DNA from: Aliiglaciecola sp041538045
Lineage (GTDB): Bacteria > Pseudomonadota > Gammaproteobacteria > Enterobacterales > Alteromonadaceae
DNA: 64,000 bases
NCBI RefSeq assembly: GCF_041538045.1
Contig: NZ_JBGOSE010000001.1
Location: forward strand, 496,001-560,000
Reading direction: 5' to 3'
The position numbers and the translations under genes were made by a program. Shown here piece after piece: positions 35,065 through 45,139 of this stretch (within the stretch, counting starts at the first letter, position 1; the number at the start of each line of letters is the position of its first letter). A model generated the notes under the pieces. It saw only the letters and a list, made by a program, of their open reading frames with translations. It ran no database searches and had not been told where the DNA came from.

Positions 35065-36615
35065 ATGTTAAATAACGATATTTTAAATGCTCTAAAATCT
35101 TATACAAAAAATATGACTAACAGCGTGGCACTAGTTCTACAAACTGGTGAGCATGAAAAACGTCAAGAATTAGTCCAATTTTTAACATCATTGTGCTCAG
35201 TTTCAGATAATCTGACGCTAATTGAGCGTGATGACAACCTTCGCAGTCCTCTTACTTTCAAATTGGAAGTTGATGACAAAGCAAACGGGATTTCGTTCTC
35301 AGGCATTCCCAGTGGGCATGAGTTTAACTCACTTATATTAGCCATTTTACAATCTTCAGGAACGGATCTTAAACTCGATAAAACCTTGCAAAGCATGGTA
35401 CAGAAAGTTAAAGACGATTTACATTTTGAAGTCTTTATTTCGTTAAGTTGCCACAACTGTCCGGATGTTGTGCAATCGTTAAATCAATTTGCATTATTGA
35501 ATGACTCTATAAGTACTGAAATGCTAGATGGCGGCTTGTTTCCTGAATTGATTGAGCAGCGCAATATTCAAGGTGTTCCTAGTGTTTACTTAAATGGCGA
35601 ATTGTTTGCCAATGGTAAAATTGATACCGCCCAGTTGGTCGACAAATTAATCCAACGTTACCCGTATATTGTAGGTGGTGGCGATAACGAAGCCTTACCA
35701 CTTCAAGATGTGACTGTTATCGGTGGAGGCCCTGCAGGCGTTGCAGCGGCGATTTATTCCGCCCGCAAAGGTTTGAATGTGACTATGATTGCCGATCGAA
35801 TTGGCGGTCAGGTTAAAGACACTGTGGGAATCGAAAATTTGATTTCTGTTCCTAAAACAACAGGGACAGAGCTAACCGGTAATTTGCTCGCACACTTAAA
35901 TGACTATGAGGTCAACATTAAAGAGTTTTTACGTGTTGATAAAATCGAAAAAGGTAAAACCAAAAAGATCCATTTATCTAGTGGTGAAGTTATCGAAACT
36001 AAAACGGTTATTATCGCAACTGGGGCAAAATGGCGCGAGCTAGGTGTACCAGGTGAGAAAGAAAACGTTGGTTCTGGGGTAGCCTATTGCCCGCACTGTG
36101 ACGGCCCTTTCTTTAAAGGCAAAGATGTTGCGGTTGTTGGTGGTGGTAATTCAGGTATTGAAGCGGCAATAGATTTAGCGGGTATGGTAGACCACGTCAC
36201 TGTATTTGAGTTTTTGCCAGAATTAAAAGCTGACAAGGTGTTGGTGGAAAAAGCCGAAGCTAATAGTAAAATTACGATTATCAAAAATGTCGCTACCAAG
36301 CAGATATTGTCTGAAAATGGCAAAGTTGTTGCCCTTGAATATGAAGATAGAGTGACGGGGGAAATAAAACAACAAGCACTAGCTGGCGTGTTCGTACAAA
36401 TTGGTTTGGTACCTAATAGTGCATTCTTAAATGATGTGATTGAACTGAGCAAATTTGGTGAAGTGGTTATCGATCATAAGTGCGCCACCTCTGAGCCAGG
36501 TATTTTTGCAGCAGGCGATGTTACTACTGTGCCTTATAAACAAATTGTCATCGCAATGGGCGAAGGGTCGAAAGCCTCTCTATCCGCCTTTGATTATTTG
36601 ATACGTGAGAGCTAA
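35065..36615 (+). CDS. ahpF: Alkyl hydroperoxide reductase subunit F
   Basis: This 516-residue flavoprotein disulfide reductase transfers electrons from NADH to AhpC. The N-terminal tandem thioredoxin-like domain has LSCHNCPDVVQ. The FAD site is VIGGGPAGVAAA, the NADH site is VVGGGNSGIEAA and the catalytic disulfide is CPHCDGPFF. The C-terminal FAD motif is GIFAAGDVTTVPYKQI. A strong terminator follows. Confidence 0.95.
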   Translation: MLNNDILNALKSYTKNMTNSVALVLQTGEHEKRQELVQFLTSLCSVSDNLTLIERDDNLRSPLTFKLEVDDKANGISFSGIPSGHEFNSLILAILQSSGTDLKLDKTLQSMVQKVKDDLHFEVFISLSCHNCPDVVQSLNQFALLNDSISTEMLDGGLFPELIEQRNIQGVPSVYLNGELFANGKIDTAQLVDKLIQRYPYIVGGGDNEALPLQDVTVIGGGPAGVAAAIYSARKGLNVTMIADRIGGQVKDTVGIENLISVPKTTGTELTGNLLAHLNDYEVNIKEFLRVDKIEKGKTKKIHLSSGEVIETKTVIIATGAKWRELGVPGEKENVGSGVAYCPHCDGPFFKGKDVAVVGGGNSGIEAAIDLAGMVDHVTVFEFLPELKADKVLVEKAEANSKITIIKNVATKQILSENGKVVALEYEDRVTGEIKQQALAGVFVQIGLVPNSAFLNDVIELSKFGEVVIDHKCATSEPGIFAAGDVTTVPYKQIVIAMGEGSKASLSAFDYLIRES

Positions 36616-36642
36616 TTATTAATTAACTTCAAACTTAATAAT

Positions 36643-36674
36643 AAAAAGACAAGCTACGGCTTGTCTTTTTTTTT
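36643..36674 (+). terminator. Rho-independent terminator after ahpF
   Basis: AAAAAGACAAGC pairs with GCTTGTCTTTTT around a TACG loop, followed by further Ts. It is 28 bases after the ahpF stop. Confidence 0.85.
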
Positions 36675-36871
36675 GAACTAAACAGTCTACTATTACAATT
36701 ACAAGTTTTGTTACTTTAGCCGATAACGCTAAAGAGGGTATTTACAGTTGTACCGTTAAAATAAATTTGCAAATACAGTGAGCTATGGGTAAAACTATTT
36801 TATAATTATAAATGTTATGTATTTCAAGACCTTAAAGTGTTGTTGGTCATGGATTAAATGGAGAAGGATTA

Positions 36872-38407
36872 ATGGGTAAGCGTAACCAAAATATTGTCGA
36901 CCAAGAGGTTACTTTTGGAGTAGATGAAGAGTTAGTCTCTGTTACAGACCTTCGAGGTGTGGTTACTTATTCAAATGATAAATTCTGTGAGGTCGCAGGG
37001 TTTACTAGGGAAGAGTTAGTCGGTAAGAATCACAATATTGTGCGTCACCCTGAAATGCCAAAAGTTGCATTTGCTGATATGTGGACTAAATTAAAAGCCA
37101 AACAACCTTGGCGTGGAGCGGTGAAAAATCGTTGCCAAGATGGGCGTTTTTATTGGGTTGATGCCTACGTTACCCCAGTCTACGAAAACGGCGACTTAAA
37201 AGGCTTCCAATCTGTCCGTCGTTTTTTGCAACCTGAATATCGAAAACGTGCTGAAGCTTTATATGCCAAATTAAACAAAGGTGAGAAGGCAGAGAGCAAG
37301 TGGGCGTTAAATTGGCGATTTAAACATGCTTTGTTTTTGATATTAGGGGCTGTCATTTTAGGTTTAACCATGTTTATGCCTTACTTCGCGGTGTTGTTAT
37401 TGGCATTACCTTATTTGGTCTTCAAAAATGAAATGTTAAATTTACCTGGTTTCCTTAAAAAGTCCCAACAAGATTATGACAGTGTTTCTCGATTTGTTTT
37501 TTCCGGTACTGGCATTGTTAGCGTTGCAGATTTTCCAGCAAAAATGCATCAGGGGGCAATTCGAACAATTATTGGCCGAGTAATAGACAGCTCATCATCC
37601 CTCTATAATGTGGTTGTAGAGCTAAAATCTGCTGCAGAAAGGGCGACAGATGGCGTAGAAAAAGAGACCGCTGAGGTTCATCAAGTCTCCGCAGCAATTG
37701 AACAAATGGGAGTGTCCATTAGTGAAGTTGCAAATAACATTAATTTGACCTCGCAAAAAATTGAAAGTGCCAACCACGGCTGTGAAAACGCCACTAAAGC
37801 CATGACTGAGACCATGCAAAAAGTATCTAACTTGGCGGAAGATGTAGAAAGCTCGGCCCATGCTTCTGAACAATTGGCTGAAGAAGCGAAAAGTATCGGA
37901 AATGTTATGAGTGAAATACAGGGCATCGCAGATCAAACTAATTTGCTGGCGTTAAATGCGGCAATAGAAGCTGCTAGGGCAGGTGAGCATGGACGAGGCT
38001 TCGCTGTTGTGGCCGATGAAGTTCGAGCACTGTCGAGCCGAACTCATTCTGCCACTGAGCAAATTCAAAGCTCGATAAACGAAATTCAAACAACCTTGCT
38101 TCAGTGGGCAAAATCTATGAATGAAGGTAAAGATGCGGCGATTGAATGCGTTGCTGATACTAGACAATCTAGAGAGCTAATCGAAGGTGTTTATCAGCAG
38201 ATATCCGAGATTTCGGGTTTGGCATTTCAAATATCAACTGCGGCAGAAGAGCAGAGACTTGTATCTCAGGATGTTAGTGAAAGCATTTTAAGTGTTAGTA
38301 ACATTTCCCAAGAAAACTTAGAGCAGGTTAACTTTGTGAAACAAGCTTCAAATGATATTAACACCAAAGCGAAAGTACTGGCATCGTTGGGCTTAACATT
38401 TGGATAG
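36872..38407 (+). CDS. Aer-like methyl-accepting chemotaxis protein with PAS domain
   Basis: This 511-residue receptor has an N-terminal PAS domain (about 10-115), with VTDLRGVVTYSNDKFCEVAGF, HPEMPKVAFADMW and FYWVDAYVTPV as in the FAD-binding redox sensor Aer. Two membrane helices lie near 152-190 (HALFLILGAVILGLTMF). The signalling tip near 352-395 includes IADQTNLLALNAAIEAARAG and RGFAVVADEVRALS. There is no periplasmic sensor, so it probably senses internal redox or oxygen. A good GGAGAAGG ribosome site precedes it. Confidence 0.9.
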   Translation: MGKRNQNIVDQEVTFGVDEELVSVTDLRGVVTYSNDKFCEVAGFTREELVGKNHNIVRHPEMPKVAFADMWTKLKAKQPWRGAVKNRCQDGRFYWVDAYVTPVYENGDLKGFQSVRRFLQPEYRKRAEALYAKLNKGEKAESKWALNWRFKHALFLILGAVILGLTMFMPYFAVLLLALPYLVFKNEMLNLPGFLKKSQQDYDSVSRFVFSGTGIVSVADFPAKMHQGAIRTIIGRVIDSSSSLYNVVVELKSAAERATDGVEKETAEVHQVSAAIEQMGVSISEVANNINLTSQKIESANHGCENATKAMTETMQKVSNLAEDVESSAHASEQLAEEAKSIGNVMSEIQGIADQTNLLALNAAIEAARAGEHGRGFAVVADEVRALSSRTHSATEQIQSSINEIQTTLLQWAKSMNEGKDAAIECVADTRQSRELIEGVYQQISEISGLAFQISTAAEEQRLVSQDVSESILSVSNISQENLEQVNFVKQASNDINTKAKVLASLGLTFG

Positions 38408-38455
38408 GACTAGGTTTTTAAAACTTAGGTTGTAAAGCAAATTAAAAGAGAAAAA

Positions 38456-38483
38456 CAGCAAGCACCTAAACTAGGGCTTGCTG
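38456..38483. terminator. Bidirectional terminator between aer-like gene and pepO
   Basis: CAGCAAGC and GCTTGCTG form the outer stem and CCTA/TAGG the inner stem, with an A-run on one side. It lies between two converging stop codons. Confidence 0.65.
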
Positions 38484-38495
38484 TATATCAGTTTA

Positions 38496-40580
38496 CTACC
38501 AGATACGTACCCGTTCTTCTGGCGCTAAATAAAGAGCATCACCAGGCTGAACGTTAAAGGCTTTGTACCAAGCATCATGGTTGCGTGGCGCAAACGTTCT
38601 ATAACGAGCTGGTGCATGGGGATCAGATTTCAGCTGGGTCATCAGACTTTCTTCGGTGCGTTTCTCACGCCAAACTTGAGCCCAGGCTAAAAAGAATCGT
38701 TGATCACCGGTTACACCTTCAATCACAGGAGCTTCTTTACCATTTAGGCTTAGTTTATACGCATGGTACGCCATGGCTAAACCGCCGACATCACCAATAT
38801 TTTCACCTAACGTAAGCTGGCCGTTAACGTGGCTGCCTTTTATCGGCTCGTAACCATCGTATTGAGCTACTAGAGCATCTGTACGCGCTTGAAACGCCGT
38901 TTTATCTTCATCTGTCCACCAGTTACGCTGAATCCCATTTTCATCAGACTTAGCTCCTTGATCGTCAAATCCATGACCCATTTCATGGCCAATAACCGCA
39001 CCAATACCGCCATAATTAACTGCGGGATCTGCATTCGGATCGAAAAACGGCGGTTGTAAAATTGCAGCAGGGAACACAATTTCATTAAATGAACTATTGT
39101 AATAGGCGTTTACGCGTTGAGGAGACATACCCCAGCGCTCGCGGTCGGTTTTTTCAAGCTCTTTAGCCACACTATCGTCTCTAAAGAATTTACGAATTCT
39201 GAGCACGTTTCCAAGTAGGTCATCGGCTTTAATTTCTAACCCATCAAAACTTTGCCATTCATCTGGATAACCGATTTTAGGACGAAAAGAAGCTAACTTA
39301 GCGTGAGCATTTTTCTTAGTTTCATTTCCCATCCACTCCAAGCTATCAATACGTTCGCCTAACGCTGTTCTGAGGTTCTCAACGAGTTCAGCCATTTGCG
39401 CTTTTGAACTTGCAGGGAAATGCTTGTCAACATAACTTTTACCAATGGCGAACCCAAGGGATTGTGTGCCTGACATTTGCGCTATTGCACGTTTCCAGCG
39501 AGGGCGGGGTTCTTGCTGTCCGTTGAGTGTCTTACCATAAAATTCAAAGTTTGCATTGAATACTTCGTCAGACAAAAAGCCAGCTTGATTCGTGATCGTA
39601 TGATAAGTCATATAATCTTTCCAAACTGACAACGGCTCATTGTTAACCAGCTTGATGACGTCTTTAATTGGTTCTGGTTGTGACATATTTAAATGCGGAA
39701 CTTTATAACCTGTTTCAGCAAAATAGGTGTTCCAATCAAACCCTGGATAATCGGTGTCTAGTTGCTCACGCTGAATTTGGTTTAGGGTCAGATCTCGGTC
39801 ACGACGTTTTTCACGTGGCCATTGCACTTCTGCTATTTGTGTTTCTAAGGCTAAGATGTTTTTCGCTTTTTCTGCTGCATTCTCAACCTTTGCAAAATGC
39901 AACATTTCTTCAATGTGGGCCACGTAGGCTTCACGTATTTTCACGAAACGTTCAGTATCTTCTAAGTAATATGAACGGTCAGGCAAGCCTAATCCGCCAA
40001 CTCCCACAGACAATTGGTATTGATCTGGATTCAAACGGTTAAACCACATTCCACCATAGATTGGGCTAGCAGAACCATCTAGCCAAGCACGACCAAACAT
40101 GGCAGTAAGCTCAGTTACGTCTGAAATATTATTGATACTTTCTAGAACCGGAGAAATTGCAGAGATACCTTTCGCATTTGCTGTTTCTGTGTCCATATAG
40201 GATTGATAAAAGTTAGCAATTAACTGTTCTTCAGGTGTTAGTTCTTTGCCATCAGCGTTATTCGCGATTTCTTCGATAATGGTTTTAATTTGTTTTTCGC
40301 TGCGCTCAGCTAATTTTGTAAACGCGCCATATCGCACTTTGTCGCTGGGAATAACAAAATTATCGTACCAAGTACCGCCAGCGTAACGGAAAAAATCGTC
40401 ACCGGGTTTTACTGATTCATCTCGTGCATCTAGTTCTATACCAAAGTTACCTAACTCAGCTTTTTTTGTTTGTGTTGTTGCTGTAACTTGTTCATTGTTG
40501 CTGCTTGTTTCTGTCGCTTTATTACACCCGCTCAGAACGAATACGCTAGCTATACTTACCGCTATAAGTGTTTTTTTCAT
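38496..40580 (-). CDS. pepO: M13 family metallopeptidase lipoprotein (PepO-like)
   Basis: This 694-residue zinc endopeptidase is of the neprilysin/PepO type. The lipoprotein signal is MKKTLIAVSIASVFVLSGC with lipobox LSGC. The zinc motif is IGHEMGHGFDDQGA (about 530), the third ligand motif is ENIGDVGGL, and NAYYNSSFNEIVFPA is the family substrate-binding strand. It would degrade peptides at the cell envelope. A perfect 14-base palindrome lies 23 bases upstream of the start, followed by the REP array. Confidence 0.92.
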   Translation of the reverse strand: MKKTLIAVSIASVFVLSGCNKATETSSNNEQVTATTQTKKAELGNFGIELDARDESVKPGDDFFRYAGGTWYDNFVIPSDKVRYGAFTKLAERSEKQIKTIIEEIANNADGKELTPEEQLIANFYQSYMDTETANAKGISAISPVLESINNISDVTELTAMFGRAWLDGSASPIYGGMWFNRLNPDQYQLSVGVGGLGLPDRSYYLEDTERFVKIREAYVAHIEEMLHFAKVENAAEKAKNILALETQIAEVQWPREKRRDRDLTLNQIQREQLDTDYPGFDWNTYFAETGYKVPHLNMSQPEPIKDVIKLVNNEPLSVWKDYMTYHTITNQAGFLSDEVFNANFEFYGKTLNGQQEPRPRWKRAIAQMSGTQSLGFAIGKSYVDKHFPASSKAQMAELVENLRTALGERIDSLEWMGNETKKNAHAKLASFRPKIGYPDEWQSFDGLEIKADDLLGNVLRIRKFFRDDSVAKELEKTDRERWGMSPQRVNAYYNSSFNEIVFPAAILQPPFFDPNADPAVNYGGIGAVIGHEMGHGFDDQGAKSDENGIQRNWWTDEDKTAFQARTDALVAQYDGYEPIKGSHVNGQLTLGENIGDVGGLAMAYHAYKLSLNGKEAPVIEGVTGDQRFFLAWAQVWREKRTEESLMTQLKSDPHAPARYRTFAPRNHDAWYKAFNVQPGDALYLAPEERVRIW

Positions 40581-40602
40581 ATGTCCTCAATTTTTTGCTT
40601 TA

Positions 40603-40616
40603 TGATGTCGACATCA
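40603..40616. promoter_or_regulatory. Perfect 14-bp palindrome upstream of pepO
   Basis: TGATGTCGACATCA is fully self-complementary and sits 23 bases upstream of the pepO ATG. Its position suits a repressor operator. I cannot name the regulator. Confidence 0.35.
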
Positions 40617-40794
40617 AAATACAAAGCTAAATGAAATGCTTTATTTAGAGTCCATTGTTTACCAAGTGGATTCTGAAGTTTATAAAGCAAATTAATTAAA
40701 ATTAACCGCCACACTCTACCTACAAACCAGCCTAAATTACATAGTTGTCAGACAAATGACACATTATTTAGGAGCAAAGCGCACAAAACCAACT

Positions 40795-41734
40795 TGTAGC
40801 CTAGCCTTTAGGCTATGGAAACAAAGGATAACCCAACCCCTGTAGCATGGCCTTTAGGCCATGGAAATATCGGATGAAATCAAAAAACGTAGGGGATAAA
40901 TCCCCCACCTACACGCCATGGGAATTCCAAACAATATCAAGAAAGCGCAGGGATAAATCCAACCTGTAGCATGGCCTTTAGGCCATGGAAATATCGGATG
41001 AAATCAAAAAACGCAGGGGATAAATCCCCCACCTACACGCCATGGGAATTCCAAACAATATCAAGAAAGCGCAGGGATAAATCCAACTTGTAGCATGGCC
41101 TTTAGGCCATGGAAATATCGGATGAAATCAAAAAACGCAGGGGATAAATCCCCCACCTACACGCCATGGGAATTCCAAACAATATCAAGAAAGCGCAGGG
41201 ATAAATCCAACCTGTAGCATGGCCTTTAGGCCATGGAAATATCGGATGAAATCAAAAAACGTAGGGGATAAATCCCCCACCTACACGCCATGGGAATTCC
41301 AAACAATATCAAGAAAGCGCAGGGATAAATCCAACCTGTAGCATGGCCTTTAGGCCATGGAAATATCGGATGAAATCAAAAAACGCAGGGGATAAATCCC
41401 CCACCTACACGCCATGGGAATTCCAAACAATATCAAGAAAGCGCAGGGATAAATCCAACTTGTAGCATGGCCTTTAGGCCATGGAAATATCGGATGAAAT
41501 CAAAAAACGCAGGGGATAAATCCCCCACCTACACGCCATGGGAATTCCAAACAATATCAAGAAAGCGCAGGGATAAATCCAACCTGTAGCATGGCCTTTA
41601 GGCCATGGAAATATCGGATGAAATCAAAAAACGTAGGGGATAAATCCCCCACCTACACGCCATGGGAATTCCAAACAATATCAAGAAAGCGCAGGGATAA
41701 ACCTAACCTGTAGCATGGCCTTTAGGCCATGGAA
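40795..41734 (+). repeat. REP/BIME tandem array 1 (seven 124-bp units)
   Basis: A degenerate unit at 40795 is followed by units starting at 40842, 40966, 41090, 41214, 41338, 41462 and 41586, exactly 124 bases apart. The last partial copy begins at 41710. Each unit has GTAG followed by the palindrome CATGGCCTTTAGGCCATG, a second imperfect palindrome with GGGGATAAATCCCC, whose minus-strand copy is headed by GTAG, and a linker. Two diagnostic positions vary with a period of three units, so units 1, 4 and 7 match, 2 and 5 match, and 3 and 6 match. It lies between lpxH and pepO. Confidence 0.9.
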
Positions 41735-41788
41735 ACGTTGAACACACCGGAAGGGTAGGGAATAAAGCAAATCACATCGTTTATTTGT

Positions 41789-42520
41789 TTATCCTAAACT
41801 CTCATTTGTCAAATCAATGGATTTAGACGTAATTTTGAGCATACTTCCTTGATCGTACCAATCGCCTAAAACGATACGAAGAGCAGGCTTATCATTTGCC
41901 ACAAGCTGATGGATTGCAGGGCGGTGGGTATGGCCATGAATTAATTGTTGAACGTTAAACTTCTGCATGAAGTTGACGACCTCTGATGAGGTGACATCCA
42001 TAATTTCCATACTCAACTTTTGCTGATTTTTTTGGCTGGTTTTGCGGCCTTTTTCAGCTATTTTTCTGCGTACCCATAATGGCAAGGTCAAAATCAGTCT
42101 TGGCCACCACCAACCTCGGGCTTTTTTGCGAAACTTTTGGTAGGCGAGATCTAATGTACAGAGCTCGTCACCATGCATCAATAGAGTGGGGGTGCCATAG
42201 AGGTCGATAACATGTTGCTGTGGCAAAATGGTCATGCCGGCGCGATTGGCAAATTTTTCTCGAATTAAGAAGTCACGATTTCCATGAATAAAAAAGATAG
42301 GGATACCGCTATCAGCTAGTTGTTTGAATAAACTGACTACATGTTCATTAAATTCGTTTCGATCGTCATCACCAATCCAATATTCAAACAAATCGCCCAA
42401 CACATAAAGTGCATCAGCGCCTTTAGCCTGTCCAGCTAAAAATGTCGCCAAACATTGGGTAATGTCTGGACGTTGAGCACTGAGGTGTAAATCGGAAATA
42501 AAATAAGTATATGGCTGCAT
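41789..42520 (-). CDS. lpxH: UDP-2,3-diacylglucosamine diphosphatase LpxH
   Basis: This 243-residue calcineurin-like phosphoesterase of lipid A synthesis hydrolyses UDP-2,3-diacylglucosamine to lipid X at the inner membrane face. The dimetal motifs are ISDLHLS, GDLFEYWIGDD, HGNRDFL and HGHTHRPAIH. It follows ppiB on the same strand across a terminator hairpin, the same ppiB-lpxH neighbourhood known in enterics. Confidence 0.94.
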   Translation of the reverse strand: MQPYTYFISDLHLSAQRPDITQCLATFLAGQAKGADALYVLGDLFEYWIGDDDRNEFNEHVVSLFKQLADSGIPIFFIHGNRDFLIREKFANRAGMTILPQQHVIDLYGTPTLLMHGDELCTLDLAYQKFRKKARGWWWPRLILTLPLWVRRKIAEKGRKTSQKNQQKLSMEIMDVTSSEVVNFMQKFNVQQLIHGHTHRPAIHQLVANDKPALRIVLGDWYDQGSMLKITSKSIDLTNESLG

Positions 42521-42532
42521 AAGACGATCAAA

Positions 42533-42556
42533 AAAGGCTGATAAAAATCAGCCTTT
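42533..42556 (-). terminator. Terminator after ppiB, upstream of lpxH
   Basis: AAAGGCTGAT and ATCAGCCTTT form a perfect ten-base stem with an AAAA loop. On the minus strand a run of Ts follows. It would end or weaken ppiB transcription before lpxH. Confidence 0.75.
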
Positions 42557-42561
42557 ATTTT

Positions 42562-43056
42562 TTACTCCGTTATTTCAGCTTTTTGAATAACGACGTCTTC
42601 TACCGGCACATCATCGTGCATGCCGTGACGTGAGGTCTTCACACCTTTAATTTTGTTAACGATATCCATGCCTTCTACTACTTCACCAAACGCACAATAT
42701 CCCCAACCGTCCATAGATTCACTGCGGAAGTTAAGGAAGCTATTGTCTTTAAGGTTAATAAAGAACTGAGCGGTTGCTGAGTGAGGAGCATTGGTTCTTG
42801 CCATCGCAATAGTACCAGTATTATTGGCAACGCCATTGTTGGCTTCGTTTTGAATGGCTTCGTTTGGGGTTTTTTGATCCATTCCAGGTTCAAATCCACC
42901 GCCTTGGATCATAAATCCATCTATAACACGATGAAAGATAGTGTTGTCGTAAAATCCATCTTTTACATAGCTTAAAAAGTTTTCAACCGTCTTCGGTGCT
43001 TTGTCTTCAAAAAGGTTAAGTACGATTACGCCATAGTTTGTATGTAGTTTTACCAT
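42562..43056 (-). CDS. ppiB: Peptidyl-prolyl cis-trans isomerase B (cyclophilin)
   Basis: This 164-residue cytoplasmic cyclophilin has FHRVIDGFMIQGGGFEPG, containing the catalytic Arg/Phe, then ANTGTIAMARTNAPHSATAQ-type active-site strands and FGEVVEGMDIVNKI. ATG 43056 is chosen over the adjacent upstream TTG. It is divergent from cysS, the gene pair order seen in E. coli. Confidence 0.94.
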   Translation of the reverse strand: MVKLHTNYGVIVLNLFEDKAPKTVENFLSYVKDGFYDNTIFHRVIDGFMIQGGGFEPGMDQKTPNEAIQNEANNGVANNTGTIAMARTNAPHSATAQFFINLKDNSFLNFRSESMDGWGYCAFGEVVEGMDIVNKIKGVKTSRHGMHDDVPVEDVVIQKAEITE

Positions 43057-43257
43057 CAAGGGTTCCTGTGGATAAAGAAATGATTTAAAAATTGTTCAAG
43101 CCAACAAGTGTATCCCAATCATTAAAATATTTCAGCTATTGCTGTCATATTGGATTAATAATTTGTGTGAACTTTTGCTAACACGCTGGTTTATGTCGTC
43201 TTGAGTCAGTGCTAGAATCCCGCAACTAAATTAAAGTAACCAATTGGAACTCATATA

Positions 43258-44634
43258 ATGCAGCAAATATATAACACCCTCACTCGACAAAAAGAGACTT
43301 TTAAGCCTTTGGTGGCTGGAAAAGTGGGGTTGTATGTCTGTGGTATTACCGTATATGACGTTTGCCATATGGGACATGCTCGTACCTATCTAAGTTTTGA
43401 CCTTATGGTGCGATACTTGCGCCACAAAGGTTATGAGGTGAACTATGTACGTAATATCACCGACGTAGATGACAAAATCATCCAAAGAGCCAATCAAAAT
43501 GGCGAAACGCCCGCTCAGTTAACACAGCGCACCATTGCATTAATGCATGAAGATTTTGCTGCGATTAACCTGCTAGAGCCTGATGTTGAGCCTCGTGTCA
43601 CTACACACATGCCTGAAATAGTCGATGTAATTGAAAGATTGATCGAAAAAGGACACGCATACCAAGCCGATAGCGGTGATGTATTGTTTGATGTCAGTAC
43701 ATACGAGCAATATGGCAAGTTGAGTCGACAAGATTTAGATCAGCTAAATGCTGGTGAGCGAGTAGAAGTTTCTGCGGATAAAGCCGATCCTTTAGATTTT
43801 GTGCTGTGGAAAACCGTGAAGCTAGGTGAGCCTTCTTGGGAGTCTCCTTGGGGCCCAGGTCGTCCTGGATGGCATATAGAATGTTCAGCCATGAACAGTA
43901 AACATTTAGGTAAACACTTTGATATTCACGGTGGTGGATCTGATTTGATCTTCCCTCATCATGAAAACGAAATCGCGCAATCCTGCTGTGCCTTTGATAC
44001 ACCTTATGTGAATTACTGGATGCATGCAGGCATGGTACAAGTTGACTCGGAAAAAATGTCCAAATCCCTAGGCAACTTTTTCACCTTGCGTGATGTATTA
44101 AAAGATTACGATGCTGAAACCTTGCGTTATTTCTTAATGTCTGCCCATTATCGTAGTCAGTTAAGTTATTCTGAAGACAACATTAAGCAGGCTAAATCGG
44201 CCTTAGAGCGTCTGTATACTGCTTTGCGTGATAGTCAGCCTAATCTGCAAGCCGATATTCACCAGGGTGATTATTTACAGCGTTTTGAAGCCGCTATGGA
44301 TGACGACTTTAATACCCCTGAAGCTTTCGCAGTGATGTTTGATTTGGTGAAAGATATTAATAAAAGCAGTGGCCAAGAAAAATCAGATTTGGCGGGTGTA
44401 TTGCTAAAACTAGGGGATATCTTAGGCTTCTTACAAATGGATCCTGTGGATTATTTGCAAGGCGGGGCAGCCCAAGGTGATGAAGCGTCCGTTATTGAAG
44501 GGTTAATTAAAGCTCGAAATGATGCCAGAGCTGAAAAGGATTGGGCGGCAGCCGACAAAGCCCGTGATGCTTTAACCGCAATGGGCGTTGTGTTAGAAGA
44601 CGGTGCCAACGGTACCACTTGGCGAAAAATCTAA
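43258..44634 (+). CDS. cysS: Cysteinyl-tRNA synthetase
   Basis: This 458-residue class I synthetase charges tRNA-Cys. The HIGH-type motif is CHMGHARTYLSFD, the KMSKS motif is EKMSKSLGN, and zinc ligands include Cys28 (YVCGITVYD), ECSAMN and the HHENE histidine region. The length is normal for the family. It runs convergent to the membrane protein gene, with the second REP array between. Confidence 0.96.
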   Translation: MQQIYNTLTRQKETFKPLVAGKVGLYVCGITVYDVCHMGHARTYLSFDLMVRYLRHKGYEVNYVRNITDVDDKIIQRANQNGETPAQLTQRTIALMHEDFAAINLLEPDVEPRVTTHMPEIVDVIERLIEKGHAYQADSGDVLFDVSTYEQYGKLSRQDLDQLNAGERVEVSADKADPLDFVLWKTVKLGEPSWESPWGPGRPGWHIECSAMNSKHLGKHFDIHGGGSDLIFPHHENEIAQSCCAFDTPYVNYWMHAGMVQVDSEKMSKSLGNFFTLRDVLKDYDAETLRYFLMSAHYRSQLSYSEDNIKQAKSALERLYTALRDSQPNLQADIHQGDYLQRFEAAMDDDFNTPEAFAVMFDLVKDINKSSGQEKSDLAGVLLKLGDILGFLQMDPVDYLQGGAAQGDEASVIEGLIKARNDARAEKDWAAADKARDALTAMGVVLEDGANGTTWRKI

Positions 44635-44662
44635 TCCTGTTCTATGGCCATAAATCAAACCC

Positions 44663-45139
44663 GTAGCATGGCCTTTAGGCCATGGAGCATAAAAAGCGTA
44701 GGGGATAAATCCCCTACCTACAGGCCATGAAATATATTTAGGTGCGTAGGGCATAAATCAAACCCGTAGCATGGCCTTTAGGCCATGGAGCATCAAAAAG
44801 AGTAGGGAATAAATCCCCCACCTACAGGCCAAGAAATACCTTCAAATGCAAAGGGAATAAATCAAACCTGTAGCATGGCCTTTAGGCCATGGAGCATCAA
44901 AAAGAGTAGGGGATAAATCCCCCACCTACAGGCCATGAAATATATTTAGGTGCGTAGGGCGTAAATCAAACCCCTAGCATGGCCTTTAGGCCATGGACCA
45001 TAAAAATGCATAGGGAATAAATCCCCTACCTACAGGCCATGAAATATATTTAGGTGCGCTGGGCATAAATCAAACCTGTAACATGGCCTTTAGGCCATGG
45101 ACCTTAAAAGTGCGTAGGGGATAAATCCCCTACCTACAA
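44663..45139 (+). repeat. REP/BIME tandem array 2 (five ~104-bp units)
   Basis: GTAG-headed CATGGCCTTTAGGCCATG palindromes start at 44663, 44766, 44870, 44974 (GTAG changed to CTAG) and 45078. Each is followed by a GGGGATAAATCCCC-type palindrome ending in CTAC. The period is 103-104 bases. Units are more diverged than in array 1 and use a different linker. The array fills the gap between converging cysS and the membrane protein gene, and its last CTAC contributes that gene's stop codon. Confidence 0.88.

Noticed and set aside
40842..41734. CRISPR array
   Set aside because: The repeat is 124 bases, the linkers are near-identical between units instead of unique spacers, and there are no cas genes. 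A REP/BIME array explains it.
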